Both the position numbers and the translations under genes were made by a program. Below, one piece after another: positions 1 to 7,230 of a stretch of 64,000 bases of DNA. The notes beneath the pieces are model-generated. The model worked only from the letters and a program-made list of their open reading frames with translations, was not told the origin of the DNA and did not search any database. The stretch comes from Amycolatopsis alba DSM 44262 (GTDB taxonomy: Bacteria; Actinomycetota; Actinomycetes; Mycobacteriales; Pseudonocardiaceae). The stretch's first letter is position 1; every line of letters begins with the position of its first letter. The stretch covers positions 9,385,605 through 9,449,604 of the forward strand of contig NZ_KB913032.1 of assembly GCF_000384215.1 (NCBI RefSeq). Reading direction: 5' to 3'.

Positions 1-70
1 CGACGGCCAGCGCGCCGAGCGCGACGGCCGCGGCACCCACGATCGCGGTGAGCCTGCTCAAACGGGACAT
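1..70 (-). CDS. Secreted protein, N-terminal fragment (cut by window edge)
   Basis: Reading leftwards from ATG at 70, the first 23 codons give a basic start (MSRLSRL) followed by an Ala/Val/Leu-rich hydrophobic stretch, which is the beginning of a Sec signal peptide. A purine-rich ribosome site (GGGAGAA) lies just upstream. The rest of the protein is outside the window, so its function cannot be read. The DasR-like operator 63 bp upstream suggests a chitin or N-acetylglucosamine related secreted protein such as a chitinase, chitin-binding protein or sugar-binding lipoprotein; that is inference only. Confidence 0.7.
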   Translation of the reverse strand, partial: MSRLSRLTAIVGAAAVALGALAV

Positions 71-132
71 GCGTTCTCCCTTCACGGTCACCGGCGGTGA
101 CGAGAGGACTGCGGCGGGACACGCACAAGTTA

Positions 133-148
133 AGTGGACTAGACCACT
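133..148. promoter_or_regulatory. DasR-responsive element (dre)-like operator
   Basis: The 16-bp sequence AGTGGACTAGACCACT differs at one position from the ideal dre palindrome AGTGGTCTAGACCACT bound by the GntR/HutC-family regulator DasR of actinobacteria. It sits between the secreted-protein start at 70 (minus) and the ArsR start at 235 (plus), so it could act on either. DasR typically represses chitin and N-acetylglucosamine genes, which fits the secreted gene better. Confidence 0.55.
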
Positions 149-234
149 CCGTCAATGGTTCAGACCAAGACTTTCGGATGGACATTTTCGAACATTCCTT
201 GACGGAAATATGCCGTACAAGGCACATTTCCCGG

Positions 235-543
235 ATGATGCAGACTTTCGAGATCCTCGCCGAGCCGCGGCGGAGGACCATCCTCGACCTCCTTCGCGAC
301 GGCGAACGGTCGGTCAACGAGCTGGTCGAGGTCCTCGAATTGAGCCAACCGGCCGTATCGAAACACCTGCGTGTCCTACGCGAGGCGGGTCTGGTCAGCG
401 TGCGCGTCGCCGCCCAGCGCCGGTGCTACCGGCTCCGCCCGGAGCCGCTCGCGGAAGTCGACGCCTGGCTCGCGCCGTACCGCCGGTTCTGGGAGGGCCG
501 GATCGACGCGCTCGAACAGCACTTGGACGAAGACAGTCAGTGA
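235..543 (+). CDS. ArsR-family winged-helix transcriptional regulator
   Basis: About 102 residues forming a single ArsR/SmtB-type winged helix: EILAEPRRRTILDLLRDGERSVNELVEVLELSQPAVSKHLRVLREAGLV is the classic helix-turn-helix in outline, with the recognition helix around SQPAVSKHLRVL. No Cys-rich metal site is present, so metal sensing is unlikely; it belongs with the metal-independent branch often called YdfF/SdpR-like. The reading frame is open further upstream, but residues before the tandem ATG at 235/238 are not family-like, so the start is placed there. No adjacent partner gene (such as an SRPBCC protein) follows directly; its targets are unknown. Confidence 0.8.
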   Translation: MMQTFEILAEPRRRTILDLLRDGERSVNELVEVLELSQPAVSKHLRVLREAGLVSVRVAAQRRCYRLRPEPLAEVDAWLAPYRRFWEGRIDALEQHLDEDSQ

Positions 544-625
544 ATAGGTAACGGCCGGTTGCCGCCCGGCGGGACAGTGGTGTTGCCTTGCCTGACCGGG
601 GATCACCGCGCTGGGAGGACATCGA

Positions 626-1096
626 GTGACCGAGACGCCGACGTTGTACGAATGGGCGGGCGGGCTGGACGCCCTGCGACGGCTGACCACCGTCTTCTAC
701 GGCCACGTGCTCAAGGACCCGGTGCTGGAGCCGGTCTTCCGCCACATGGACCCCGGCCACCCGGAGCACGTCGCGGTCTGGCTCGCCGAGGTGTTCGGCG
801 GCCCGGAGACCTACAGCCACGACCACGGCGGGCACCGGCACATGGTCGGGCGGCATCTCGGCCGGGCCATCACCGAAGAGCAGCGCCGCCGCTGGGTGAA
901 CCTGCTCTTCGACGCCGCCGACGAGGCCGGTCTGCCGTCCGATCCCGAGTTCCGCTCCGCGTTCGCCGCGTACGTCGAATGGGGCAGCAGGCTCGCGGTG
1001 ATGTTCTCGCAGCCCGGCCGCGAGGTCACCGTCGAAGAGCCGATGCCGAAGTGGGACTGGGGCAACCGCCCGCCCTGGCAGCCGCCGTCCGGCTGA
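626..1096 (+). CDS. glbO: Group II truncated haemoglobin (trHbO)
   Basis: This 156-residue globin has the group II 2-over-2 fold markers: Tyr at B10 (TVFYGHVL), the proximal His F8 in GRHLGRAI, and the group II Trp G8 in YVEWGSRL. Such proteins bind O2 and NO in the cytoplasm and are implicated in oxygen handling and NO or peroxide detoxification. The start is GTG at 626, with GGAGG about 10 nt upstream. It stands alone between the ArsR gene and an ammonia-lyase homologue. The C-terminal tail ends inside a 14-bp tandem repeat, so tail length may vary between strains. Confidence 0.93.
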   Translation: MTETPTLYEWAGGLDALRRLTTVFYGHVLKDPVLEPVFRHMDPGHPEHVAVWLAEVFGGPETYSHDHGGHRHMVGRHLGRAITEEQRRRWVNLLFDAADEAGLPSDPEFRSAFAAYVEWGSRLAVMFSQPGREVTVEEPMPKWDWGNRPPWQPPSG

Positions 1097-1132
1097 CGGC
1101 GTCCGGCTGACGGCGTCCGGCTGACGGCGTCC
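1091..1132. repeat. Three exact tandem copies of a 14-bp unit
   Basis: GGCTGACGGCGTCC is repeated exactly at 1091-1104, 1105-1118 and 1119-1132. The first copy contains the TGA stop of the truncated haemoglobin gene (1094-1096). A 14-bp period shifts the frame, so copy number changes would not extend the protein as long as the first copy persists. Confidence 0.9.
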
Positions 1133-1162
1133 ATAGTGGGGCGGTCGTGAAAGGAGGCCGCC

Positions 1163-2605
1163 GTGATCCGGGTGGACGGCCGGACCCTGCGCTGCGCGGA
1201 CGTCGTGACCGCCGCGGGCACCGAGGGACCGCTGGGCATTGACGTCTCGATCGCCGCGCTGCGCGGCGCCGAAAGCGCGTGGAAACTCGCCGAGGAGCTG
1301 AGCACACGCCGGATCGTCTACGGGCGCACCACCGGCGTCGGCGCCAACAAGGAGGACCCGGTCGGCGAGGGCGAGTCTCCCGATCACGGGCTGCGGCTGC
1401 TGCGCAGTCACGCCGGCGGCAGCGGTGACGTCATGTCCCCCGGCCAGACCAGGGCGATGATGCTGATCCGGCTCAACCAGCTGCTGGCGGGCCGCGCCGG
1501 GCTCAGCCCCGAGCTGATCGGGGCACTGGCCACCGCGGTGCGGACCGGGTCGCTGCCGCTGGTGCACCGGCTCGGCGCGATCGGCACCGGCGACCTCGCG
1601 CCGCTCGCCGAAACCGCGCTCGCCCTCACCGGCGAACGGCCGTGGCTCGTCGGCGGCGTGCCTCCGGTGCCGGTGCGGGCGGGTGACGCGCTCGCGTTCA
1701 TGAGCAGCAACGCCGCGACGCTGGCCGAAGCGACCCTCGCGGCGATGCGGCTCGACACCCTGACGCGGGCGAGCCACGTCGTCGCGGCCCTGACCTATAT
1801 AGCGCTCGACGGGAACCCGGAGGCGTACGCGACCCCGGTGCACGAAGCACGTCCGCACGCCGGGCAGGTCGCGTGCGCGGCGGAGATGCGGCGGCTGCTC
1901 GGGATGGAGGGCACGCCCAAACCCGGCAGGCGGATCCAGGACCCGTTCGGGCTGCGGGCGTTCCCGCAGGTGCAGGGGCCCGCGCTGGACGCGATCCACT
2001 ACCTGCGCGACGTGCTCGCGGTGGAGATCAACGCCAGCACCGAGAACCCGATGATCTCGACGGTCCATCAGGACGCTTACCATCACGCGCACTTCCACAC
2101 CGCGTACGTCTCGACGGCGCTCGACCAGGTGCGCGCGACCGTCCACCAAGTCGCCGAACTGTCGGTGGCCCGGCTGGGTGACCTGGTGGAACCGGAGTTC
2201 ACCGGGCTGCGGCCGTTCCTCGCGGCCGGGCCGTCGGGCAGCTCGGGCGTGATGATCCTGGAGTACGTCGCCCACGACGCGCTCACCGAACTACGGCAGG
2301 CCGCGCTCCCGGCGACGCTGGGCACCGCCGTCGTCTCCCGCGGGATCGAGGACCACGCGAGCTTCTCCACGCAGGCCGCGCGGGCGGCGACCGCGGCCGG
2401 GGCGGCGTATCAGCAGGTGCTGGCGTGCGAACTGGTCGCGGCCGTCCGGGCACTGCGGATGCGGAAGGCCGAACTCGTCGCCCTGCCCGCACGGGACGCC
2501 TACGAGACCGCCGCGGCCGTGCTCGACCCGAGCGTCGAGGACCGGCCGCTCACCGAGGACATCGCGCGTGCCGTGTCACTCCTGGACACCTTCGCGCTCA
2601 TCTGA
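1163..2605 (+). CDS. HAL/PAL-family aromatic amino acid lyase homologue with atypical MIO triad
   Basis: A 480-residue member of the histidine/phenylalanine ammonia-lyase superfamily. The catalytic Tyr loop is present (YGRTTGVG, Tyr53), as is the fold signature around LAVEINASTENPMIS. In normal enzymes an Ala-Ser-Gly triad cyclises to the MIO electrophile; here the aligned residues 141-143 are Gly-Thr-Gly followed by DLAPL. The Ser is therefore missing, and standard ammonia-lyase chemistry is doubtful. Start is GTG at 1163 with a strong AAGGAGG 5 nt upstream. There is no hut or phenylpropanoid gene nearby. It may be an active variant, a mutase/hydratase-like relative or a non-catalytic homologue. 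Confidence 0.85.
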   Translation: MIRVDGRTLRCADVVTAAGTEGPLGIDVSIAALRGAESAWKLAEELSTRRIVYGRTTGVGANKEDPVGEGESPDHGLRLLRSHAGGSGDVMSPGQTRAMMLIRLNQLLAGRAGLSPELIGALATAVRTGSLPLVHRLGAIGTGDLAPLAETALALTGERPWLVGGVPPVPVRAGDALAFMSSNAATLAEATLAAMRLDTLTRASHVVAALTYIALDGNPEAYATPVHEARPHAGQVACAAEMRRLLGMEGTPKPGRRIQDPFGLRAFPQVQGPALDAIHYLRDVLAVEINASTENPMISTVHQDAYHHAHFHTAYVSTALDQVRATVHQVAELSVARLGDLVEPEFTGLRPFLAAGPSGSSGVMILEYVAHDALTELRQAALPATLGTAVVSRGIEDHASFSTQAARAATAAGAAYQQVLACELVAAVRALRMRKAELVALPARDAYETAAAVLDPSVEDRPLTEDIARAVSLLDTFALI

Positions 2606-2681
2606 TTGCGCGGAGGATGTCGAGAACGGCGAAGCGGCGCCGTCCCTGGGCCGGAAGCACCACAGCGAGGGAGACCACAGC

Positions 2682-3119
2682 ATGAGCATCCAGCGGATGG
2701 ACCACGTCGGCGTCATCGTCGACGACCTCACGGCCGCCATCGCGTTCTTCGTCGATTTCGGACTCGAACTCGACGGCAGGATGACGATGGAAAGCGAGCT
2801 CGCAGACCGCATCACCGCGGTCGAGAAGGCCAGATCGGAGATCGCGATGGTGCGCGTCCCCGGTGGTCAAGGCTGCCTCGAACTCATCCAGTACCTCACC
2901 CCCGAGGCCCACCCCGGCGACCCTCAAGCACCGGCCAACACCCTGGGCCTGCGCCACCTCGCCTTCCAGGTCGACGACGTCGAGGCCGTCCTCGGCCGCG
3001 TGAAGCCGCACGGCGCCGAACTCGTGGGCGAGGTCGTGAACTACGAGAACAGCTTCCGGCTCTGCTACCTGCGCGGCCCCGGCGGGATCATCCTCGAACT
3101 CGCCGAAAAGCTCGGCTGA
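2682..3119 (+). CDS. VOC (glyoxalase/bleomycin-resistance fold) protein
   Basis: A 145-residue protein with two beta-alpha-beta-beta-beta modules. Likely metal ligands sit at the expected places: His8 in MDHVGV, a Glu in CLELIQY, a His in LRHLAF and a Glu near the C-terminus (IILELAE). Such proteins are mononuclear metal enzymes (lyases, epimerases, dioxygenases) or small-molecule binders; the substrate cannot be read from sequence. ATG at 2682 starts the conserved domain; the open frame extends upstream without family similarity. It is co-directional with the ammonia-lyase homologue. Its stop abuts the convergent amidohydrolase stop with no spacer. Confidence 0.85.
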   Translation: MSIQRMDHVGVIVDDLTAAIAFFVDFGLELDGRMTMESELADRITAVEKARSEIAMVRVPGGQGCLELIQYLTPEAHPGDPQAPANTLGLRHLAFQVDDVEAVLGRVKPHGAELVGEVVNYENSFRLCYLRGPGGIILELAEKLG

Positions 3120-4631
3120 TCAGCAGCAGCATCCCCGGCGGGCGAGGGACCGGAGCCGGGCGTTCGTGACCGGCCGGTTCGCGGCGACCTCGACGGCGTC
3201 GAGCATCCGGCGCCGTGCCGTCTTGTCGAGGACGCGGCCGCGGGTGATCACCAGGTCGATCTTCGCGACGTTGCGGATGTCGGCGGCCGGGTTCGCGTCC
3301 AGCAGCACGAGGTCCGCCTCCTTCCCCGCCGCGATCGTGCCGGACGTCCGCTCCCTGCCGAGGAACTTCGCCGCGTCGCCCGTGACGGTCTTCAGCGCGT
3401 GCACCGGTGAGAGCCCGGCCTCGACCAGGAAGGCGAGCTCCTCGTGCAGCCCGCTGCCGGGGAAGGTGTACGGGTTGAGGCAGTCTGTGCCGCCGACGAT
3501 CCCGACACCCGCTTCGTGCGCGGACCCGACCAGCCGCAGCGTCTCCTGGTAGTACCGCTCCTGCAGGACGATCTCCGCCGGGGTCTTCGGCGCGAACCGC
3601 TCGATGCCTGCGACCCAGCTCTTCCGGATGTCGGCGGGCAGGTACTTCAGCCGCGCGTCCAGCTTGTGGGTCTCGGCGGGCTGCGTGACGACCCGGTTGA
3701 TCGTGAGGGTCGGCGAATGCCAGGTGCCGTTGCGCCGCAGCCTGCCGAAGTAGGCCCGCGCGGCGCCGGGGCTGTAGGTGGAGACCGACTCGAACTCCAG
3801 CCGCCGCGCCAGGTCGAAGAAGGCTCGCGGCGCCGCGGGGTCGTAAGGCGTCGCCTTGAGCCTGGCGAGGATCTCGTCCCGCCGGGACGAGCAATGGATG
3901 GAGACCCCGAAGAAGTGCTCGAAGCTGTGCAGGCCGAGATCGCTCGTCTCGAAGTGGGACAGCTTGTACGGCCAGTGCCCGGAGAACCGCAGTCCCAGGT
4001 CACGGGTTTCGTCTGCGACCGCGCGCACCTCGTCGGGGCCGAGGTAGGAGTAGATCTTGACGAACTCGGCGCCCGCGGCCTTCTCCGCGCGGACGGCGGC
4101 GCGGGCCTCGGCCGCCGTCGACACCTGGAGCACCGGCGGTTCCAGGAGGGTGACCGGTCCGTCGACGATCCCGCTCCCCAGCACGATGCGCGGGCCGAGC
4201 AGCTCACCGCGTTCGATCCGGTCGCGGGTCGCGCGGTTCTCCGCGTACCCCCACATCTCGCGGGCGCCCGTGACACCGTGGGCCAGGTGCAGCGGCGGGA
4301 CGATCTCTTCGAGGTCCGCGCCGTGCGTGTGCATGTCCCACAGCCCTGGGATGAGGTACTTGCCGCGGCCGTCGATCACCCGCGCGCCACCGGTCTCCGG
4401 GACCTGGCCGGAACCGCCGACCCAGGCGATCCGGTCGCCGACGAGCACGACCGAAACGTCGCGCCGCGGCGCCGAACCCGTGCCGTCGATCAGCGTGACC
4501 TGGGCGATGACGACGATCTCGCCGTCGGCCGCGGCGGCCGTACCGGGCAGCAGCCCGGAGAGCGCCACCCCGGTCCCGCTCGCGGCCAGCCATCTCAGGA
4601 ACTCGCGCCTGCTCGGTCCCGCTACCGCCAT
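3120..4631 (-). CDS. Tat-exported metal-dependent amidohydrolase
   Basis: A 503-residue amidohydrolase-superfamily enzyme of the imidazolonepropionase/prolidase-like group. The N-terminus carries a twin-arginine signal (SRREFLRWLAASGTG) followed by an Ala-rich cleavage region. Binuclear metal ligands are visible in order: HTH (WDMHTHG), the carboxylatable Lys (EFVKIY), His in HWPYK and HSFEHFF, and the catalytic Asp in GGTDCLNPYTFPG. It would hydrolyse a cyclic amide or peptide outside the membrane; the substrate is unknown. Start is ATG at 4631, which begins the Tat signal; a longer open frame upstream runs through a hairpin and is not used. The C-terminus ends in an unusual GCCC. Confidence 0.88.
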   Translation of the reverse strand: MAVAGPSRREFLRWLAASGTGVALSGLLPGTAAAADGEIVVIAQVTLIDGTGSAPRRDVSVVLVGDRIAWVGGSGQVPETGGARVIDGRGKYLIPGLWDMHTHGADLEEIVPPLHLAHGVTGAREMWGYAENRATRDRIERGELLGPRIVLGSGIVDGPVTLLEPPVLQVSTAAEARAAVRAEKAAGAEFVKIYSYLGPDEVRAVADETRDLGLRFSGHWPYKLSHFETSDLGLHSFEHFFGVSIHCSSRRDEILARLKATPYDPAAPRAFFDLARRLEFESVSTYSPGAARAYFGRLRRNGTWHSPTLTINRVVTQPAETHKLDARLKYLPADIRKSWVAGIERFAPKTPAEIVLQERYYQETLRLVGSAHEAGVGIVGGTDCLNPYTFPGSGLHEELAFLVEAGLSPVHALKTVTGDAAKFLGRERTSGTIAAGKEADLVLLDANPAADIRNVAKIDLVITRGRVLDKTARRRMLDAVEVAANRPVTNARLRSLARRGCCC

Positions 4632-4707
4632 GAGAACCCCGCCCTTCCACCCAGATCCCCCAGGTGGCCGATTCAACTCGCCGTGACGGCGGGGCCGCAA
4701 GGAAGGG

Positions 4708-4749
4708 GAAGGCCCCTTACCCGAGCACAGCACAAAGTAAGGGGCCTTC
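4708..4749. terminator. Perfect 13-bp hairpin between pfp and amidohydrolase
   Basis: Arms GAAGGCCCCTTAC (4708-4720) and GTAAGGGGCCTTC (4737-4749) are perfectly complementary with a 16-nt loop. It lies just downstream of the minus-strand phosphofructokinase stop and upstream of the amidohydrolase, as expected for an intrinsic terminator without a clear U-tract. It belongs to the recurring GC-rich hairpin family also seen at 18727, 21322, 30210, 55789 and 59860. Confidence 0.7.
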
Positions 4750-4763
4750 TCCTGAAACACAGC

Positions 4764-5789
4764 TCAGCCGAAGAAGACCTCGGCCTCTTCGTACCGCTCG
4801 GCCGGGACGGTCTTCAGTTCGGCGGTCGCTTCGGAGAGCTTGACGCGGACGATGTCCGTGCCGCGCAGCGCGACCATCACGCCGAAGTCGCCGTCGGCCA
4901 CGGCGTCGACCGCGTTGAGACCGAACCGGGTGGCGAGCACCCGGTCGTACGCCGTCGGGGTGCCGCCGCGCTGGACGTGCCCGAGCACGACCGCACGGGA
5001 CTCCTTGCCGGTGCGGGCGGCGATCTCGTCGGCGAGCCAGGTGCCGATGCCGCCGAGCCGGACGTGCCCGAAGGCGTCCTTCTCACCGGTCAGCAGCTTC
5101 TCCTCGCCGCCCTCGGGCAGCGCGCCCTCGGCGACCACGATGATCGGCGCGAACTCCTTCTCGAAGCGGCGCTCGACCCACGAAACGACCTGGTCGACGT
5201 TGAAGTGCCGCTCCGGCACCAGGATCACGCTCGCGCCACCGGCGAGCCCGGAGTGCAGCGCGATCCAGCCCGCGTGCCGTCCCATGACCTCGACGACCAG
5301 GGCGCGGTGGTGCGACTCGGCCGTCGTGTGCAGCCTGTCGATGGCCTCGGTGGCGATCGAAACGGCCGTGTCGAAGCCGAAGGTGTAGTCGGTGGCGCCG
5401 AGGTCGTTGTCGATCGTCTTGGGCACCCCGACGACGCCGACGCCGTCGTCCGTGAGCCGCTTCGCGACGCCAAGGGTGTCTTCGCCGCCGATCGCGATCA
5501 GCGCGTCGACCTGCTGCTCGGCGAGCACGGCCTTGATCTTGTCGACGCCGCCGTCGACCTTGTACGGGTTGGTCCGCGACGACCGCAGGATCGTGCCACC
5601 GCGGGTGAGGATGTCCTCGACGTCGTTCAGGCCGAGCGGGCGGCTGTCCCCGGTGAGGGGACCGTTCCAGCCGTTGCGGAACCCGACGATGTCCCAGCCG
5701 TGCACCTCGATGCCCTTGCGCACCACACCGCGGATCACCGCGTTGAGACCAGGGCAGTCGCCACCGCCGGTCAGCACACCGACACGCAT
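4764..5789 (-). CDS. pfp: PPi-dependent 6-phosphofructokinase
   Basis: A 341-residue phosphofructokinase that converts fructose 6-phosphate to the 1,6-bisphosphate in the cytoplasm. The phosphoryl-donor site reads GGEDT with Asp at 104, and PKTIDND with Lys at 124. In characterised enzymes Gly104/Gly124 go with ATP use and Asp104/Lys124 with pyrophosphate use; the A. methanolica enzyme is the PPi-type precedent. The catalytic TIDND Asp127 is present. Start is ATG at 5789 with GGAGG 6 nt upstream. PPi use makes the step reversible, so it could serve gluconeogenesis as well. Some annotation pipelines would call it pfkA. Confidence 0.9.
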   Translation of the reverse strand: MRVGVLTGGGDCPGLNAVIRGVVRKGIEVHGWDIVGFRNGWNGPLTGDSRPLGLNDVEDILTRGGTILRSSRTNPYKVDGGVDKIKAVLAEQQVDALIAIGGEDTLGVAKRLTDDGVGVVGVPKTIDNDLGATDYTFGFDTAVSIATEAIDRLHTTAESHHRALVVEVMGRHAGWIALHSGLAGGASVILVPERHFNVDQVVSWVERRFEKEFAPIIVVAEGALPEGGEEKLLTGEKDAFGHVRLGGIGTWLADEIAARTGKESRAVVLGHVQRGGTPTAYDRVLATRFGLNAVDAVADGDFGVMVALRGTDIVRVKLSEATAELKTVPAERYEEAEVFFG

Positions 5790-5914
5790 CAGAAGCCTCC
5801 GTCTTGTGTTCCGTAGAGATGACAGTCACATGTCCCGACGCCAGCGTAGCGGCAGATCTCTGGATCGGTGCAGGGCGGACCACCTCGGGAATCGGTACAC
5901 GCGAGGCGATGTGC

Positions 5915-5920
5915 TAGCTT
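5915..5920 (+). promoter_or_regulatory. Probable -10 element of the leader/DAHP synthase transcript
   Basis: TAGCTT ends 6 nt before the leader-peptide ATG at 5927, which would put the transcription start at or within a base or so of that ATG, that is, a leaderless leader peptide. No good -35 hexamer is visible at the matching distance. Confidence 0.45.
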
Positions 5921-5926
5921 GGCGTC

Positions 5927-5992
5927 ATGCAGCGCTATTTCTGGTTTACGAAGCCGGCCCAGGGTGGGCACGGCGGCGTGAACCTGCGCTGA
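5927..5992 (+). CDS. Aromatic leader peptide (AroR-like attenuator)
   Basis: A 21-residue reading frame (starts MQRYFWFTKP, ends GGVNLR) with four consecutive aromatic residues, Tyr-Phe-Trp-Phe, at positions 4-7. It ends 81 nt before the DAHP synthase start. The Corynebacterium glutamicum aroR leader, with an aromatic run upstream of aroF, is the functional precedent: scarcity of charged aromatic tRNA stalls the ribosome and changes the downstream RNA fold. There is no Shine-Dalgarno sequence, consistent with leaderless translation from a start at about 5927. Too short to be confirmed by composition; the aromatic run and its position are the evidence. Confidence 0.8.
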   Translation: MQRYFWFTKPAQGGHGGVNLR

Positions 5993-6001
5993 CGAACCAC
6001 C

Positions 6002-6073
6002 CCGAGCCGGAATCACACCGGCTCGGCGAGGTCCCGCGGGTCGGTATCCCTTTCGAAAGGAACCAGACCCGCG
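6002..6073 (+). promoter_or_regulatory. Attenuator hairpins in the DAHP synthase 5' leader
   Basis: Hairpin A pairs CCGAGCCGG (6002-6010) with CCGGCTCGG (6018-6026), starting 9 nt after the leader stop. Hairpin B pairs CGCGGGTC (6035-6042) with GACCCGCG (6066-6073), ending directly at the start codon of the next gene, and its loop contains the palindrome CCTTTCGAAAGG (6049-6060), which includes the ribosome-binding purines. The leader end ACCTGCGC (5983-5990) can pair imperfectly with GCGAGGT (6026-6032), giving an alternative to hairpin A. There is no U-tract, so translational control by start-site occlusion is as plausible as transcription attenuation. Confidence 0.6.
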
Positions 6074-7189
6074 ATGTCTCCCTCCGCTGACACCCTGATC
6101 GCCCTCGACGGGCACCGCACGGCGGCCATCAACCCGCTGCTGTCGCCCGCGATGCTGCGGCACGAACATCCGATGACGGCGGAAACCGCCGATACCGTCC
6201 TAGCCGGGCGGGCCTCGGCCGTCGACATCCTCGACGGCCGGGACGACCGGCTCCTCGTCGTCGTCGGGCCCTGCTCGGTGCACGACGCGGACGCCGCGCT
6301 CGACTACGCCCGCCGCCTCGCCGCCAAGGCCGAAGAACACCGCCGCGACCTGCACATCGTCATGCGCGTCTACTTCGAGAAGCCGCGGACCACGCTCGGC
6401 TGGAAGGGCCTGATCAACGATCCGGGCCTCGACGGCACCTACGAGGTCAACCACGGCCTCCGGATGGCGCGCAAACTGCTGCTGGACATCTCCGCGCTCG
6501 GCCTGCCGGTCGGCTGCGAATTCCTCGACCCGATCACCCCGCAGTTCATCTCCGACACCGTGACCTGGGGTTCCATCGGCGCGCGGACCGCGGCGAGCCA
6601 GGTGCACCGGCAGCTGTGCAGCGCGCTGTCGATGCCGGTGGGGATCAAGAACTCGACCGAGGGCGATGTCCAGGTCGCCGTCGACGCCACCCGCGCGGCC
6701 GCCGCGAGCCACGTGTTCGCCGGCATCAACCCCGACGGGCTCGCCGCGCTGATCACCACGGCGGGGAACGAGGACTGTCACGTCATCCTGCGCGGCAGTT
6801 CCGCCGGTCCGAACTACGACTCCGCGACGGTGGCCGACACACTGGCGCGGCTGGCGAAGTCGGGGCTGCCGGAACGCGTGATCATCGACGCGAGCCACGG
6901 CAACAGCGCGAAAGACCACGTGCGGCAGGCTTCGGTGGTGCGGGAGCTGGCCGGGCGGATCGGCGCCGGTGAGCGGGGTATCGCGGGCCTGATGCTGGAG
7001 AGCTTCCTGGTGGCGGGCCGCCAGGACCTGACGCTGGGCTCCGCCGCGTCGCTGACTTACGGGCAGTCGATCACGGACGCCTGCCTGGGGTGGGAGACGA
7101 CGGCCGAGCTGCTGGACACCCTCGCGGAAGCCGTCGACTCGCGCCGCTGCACCCCCGCCGCGGTGGTCGGGAGTGGCGTTTCGGGTTAG
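6074..7189 (+). CDS. aroF: Type I DAHP synthase (3-deoxy-7-phosphoheptulonate synthase)
   Basis: This 371-residue enzyme joins phosphoenolpyruvate and erythrose 4-phosphate in the first step of the shikimate pathway. It is of the E. coli AroF/AroG/AroH type (type I alpha): VVGPCSVHD, KPRTTLGWKGLINDP, the metal and substrate Cys/His/Glu/Asp positions (GPCS, DASHGNS) and LMLESF are present. M. tuberculosis has a type II enzyme (Rv2178c) next to the orthologue of the following exoribonuclease, so the enzyme class differs at this position. Expression is probably controlled by the upstream aromatic leader peptide. Allosteric inhibition is expected for the family but its ligand cannot be read. Confidence 0.93.
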   Translation: MSPSADTLIALDGHRTAAINPLLSPAMLRHEHPMTAETADTVLAGRASAVDILDGRDDRLLVVVGPCSVHDADAALDYARRLAAKAEEHRRDLHIVMRVYFEKPRTTLGWKGLINDPGLDGTYEVNHGLRMARKLLLDISALGLPVGCEFLDPITPQFISDTVTWGSIGARTAASQVHRQLCSALSMPVGIKNSTEGDVQVAVDATRAAAASHVFAGINPDGLAALITTAGNEDCHVILRGSSAGPNYDSATVADTLARLAKSGLPERVIIDASHGNSAKDHVRQASVVRELAGRIGAGERGIAGLMLESFLVAGRQDLTLGSAASLTYGQSITDACLGWETTAELLDTLAEAVDSRRCTPAAVVGSGVSG

Positions 7190-7230
7190 GGCCATCCGTG
7201 TCTCAGGTACTCACTGGCGGGCGGTTTCGT

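Noticed and set aside
395..2275. A 626-codon open frame on the minus strand opposite the globin and ammonia-lyase genes
   Set aside because: High GC leaves the antisense frame open. Its protein is Arg/Gly/Pro-rich with no domain, and the plus-strand genes are clearly real.
3444..5816. A 790-codon plus-strand frame opposite the amidohydrolase and phosphofructokinase
   Set aside because: It mirrors two well-supported minus-strand genes; composition is that of an antisense shadow and it runs across a terminator hairpin.
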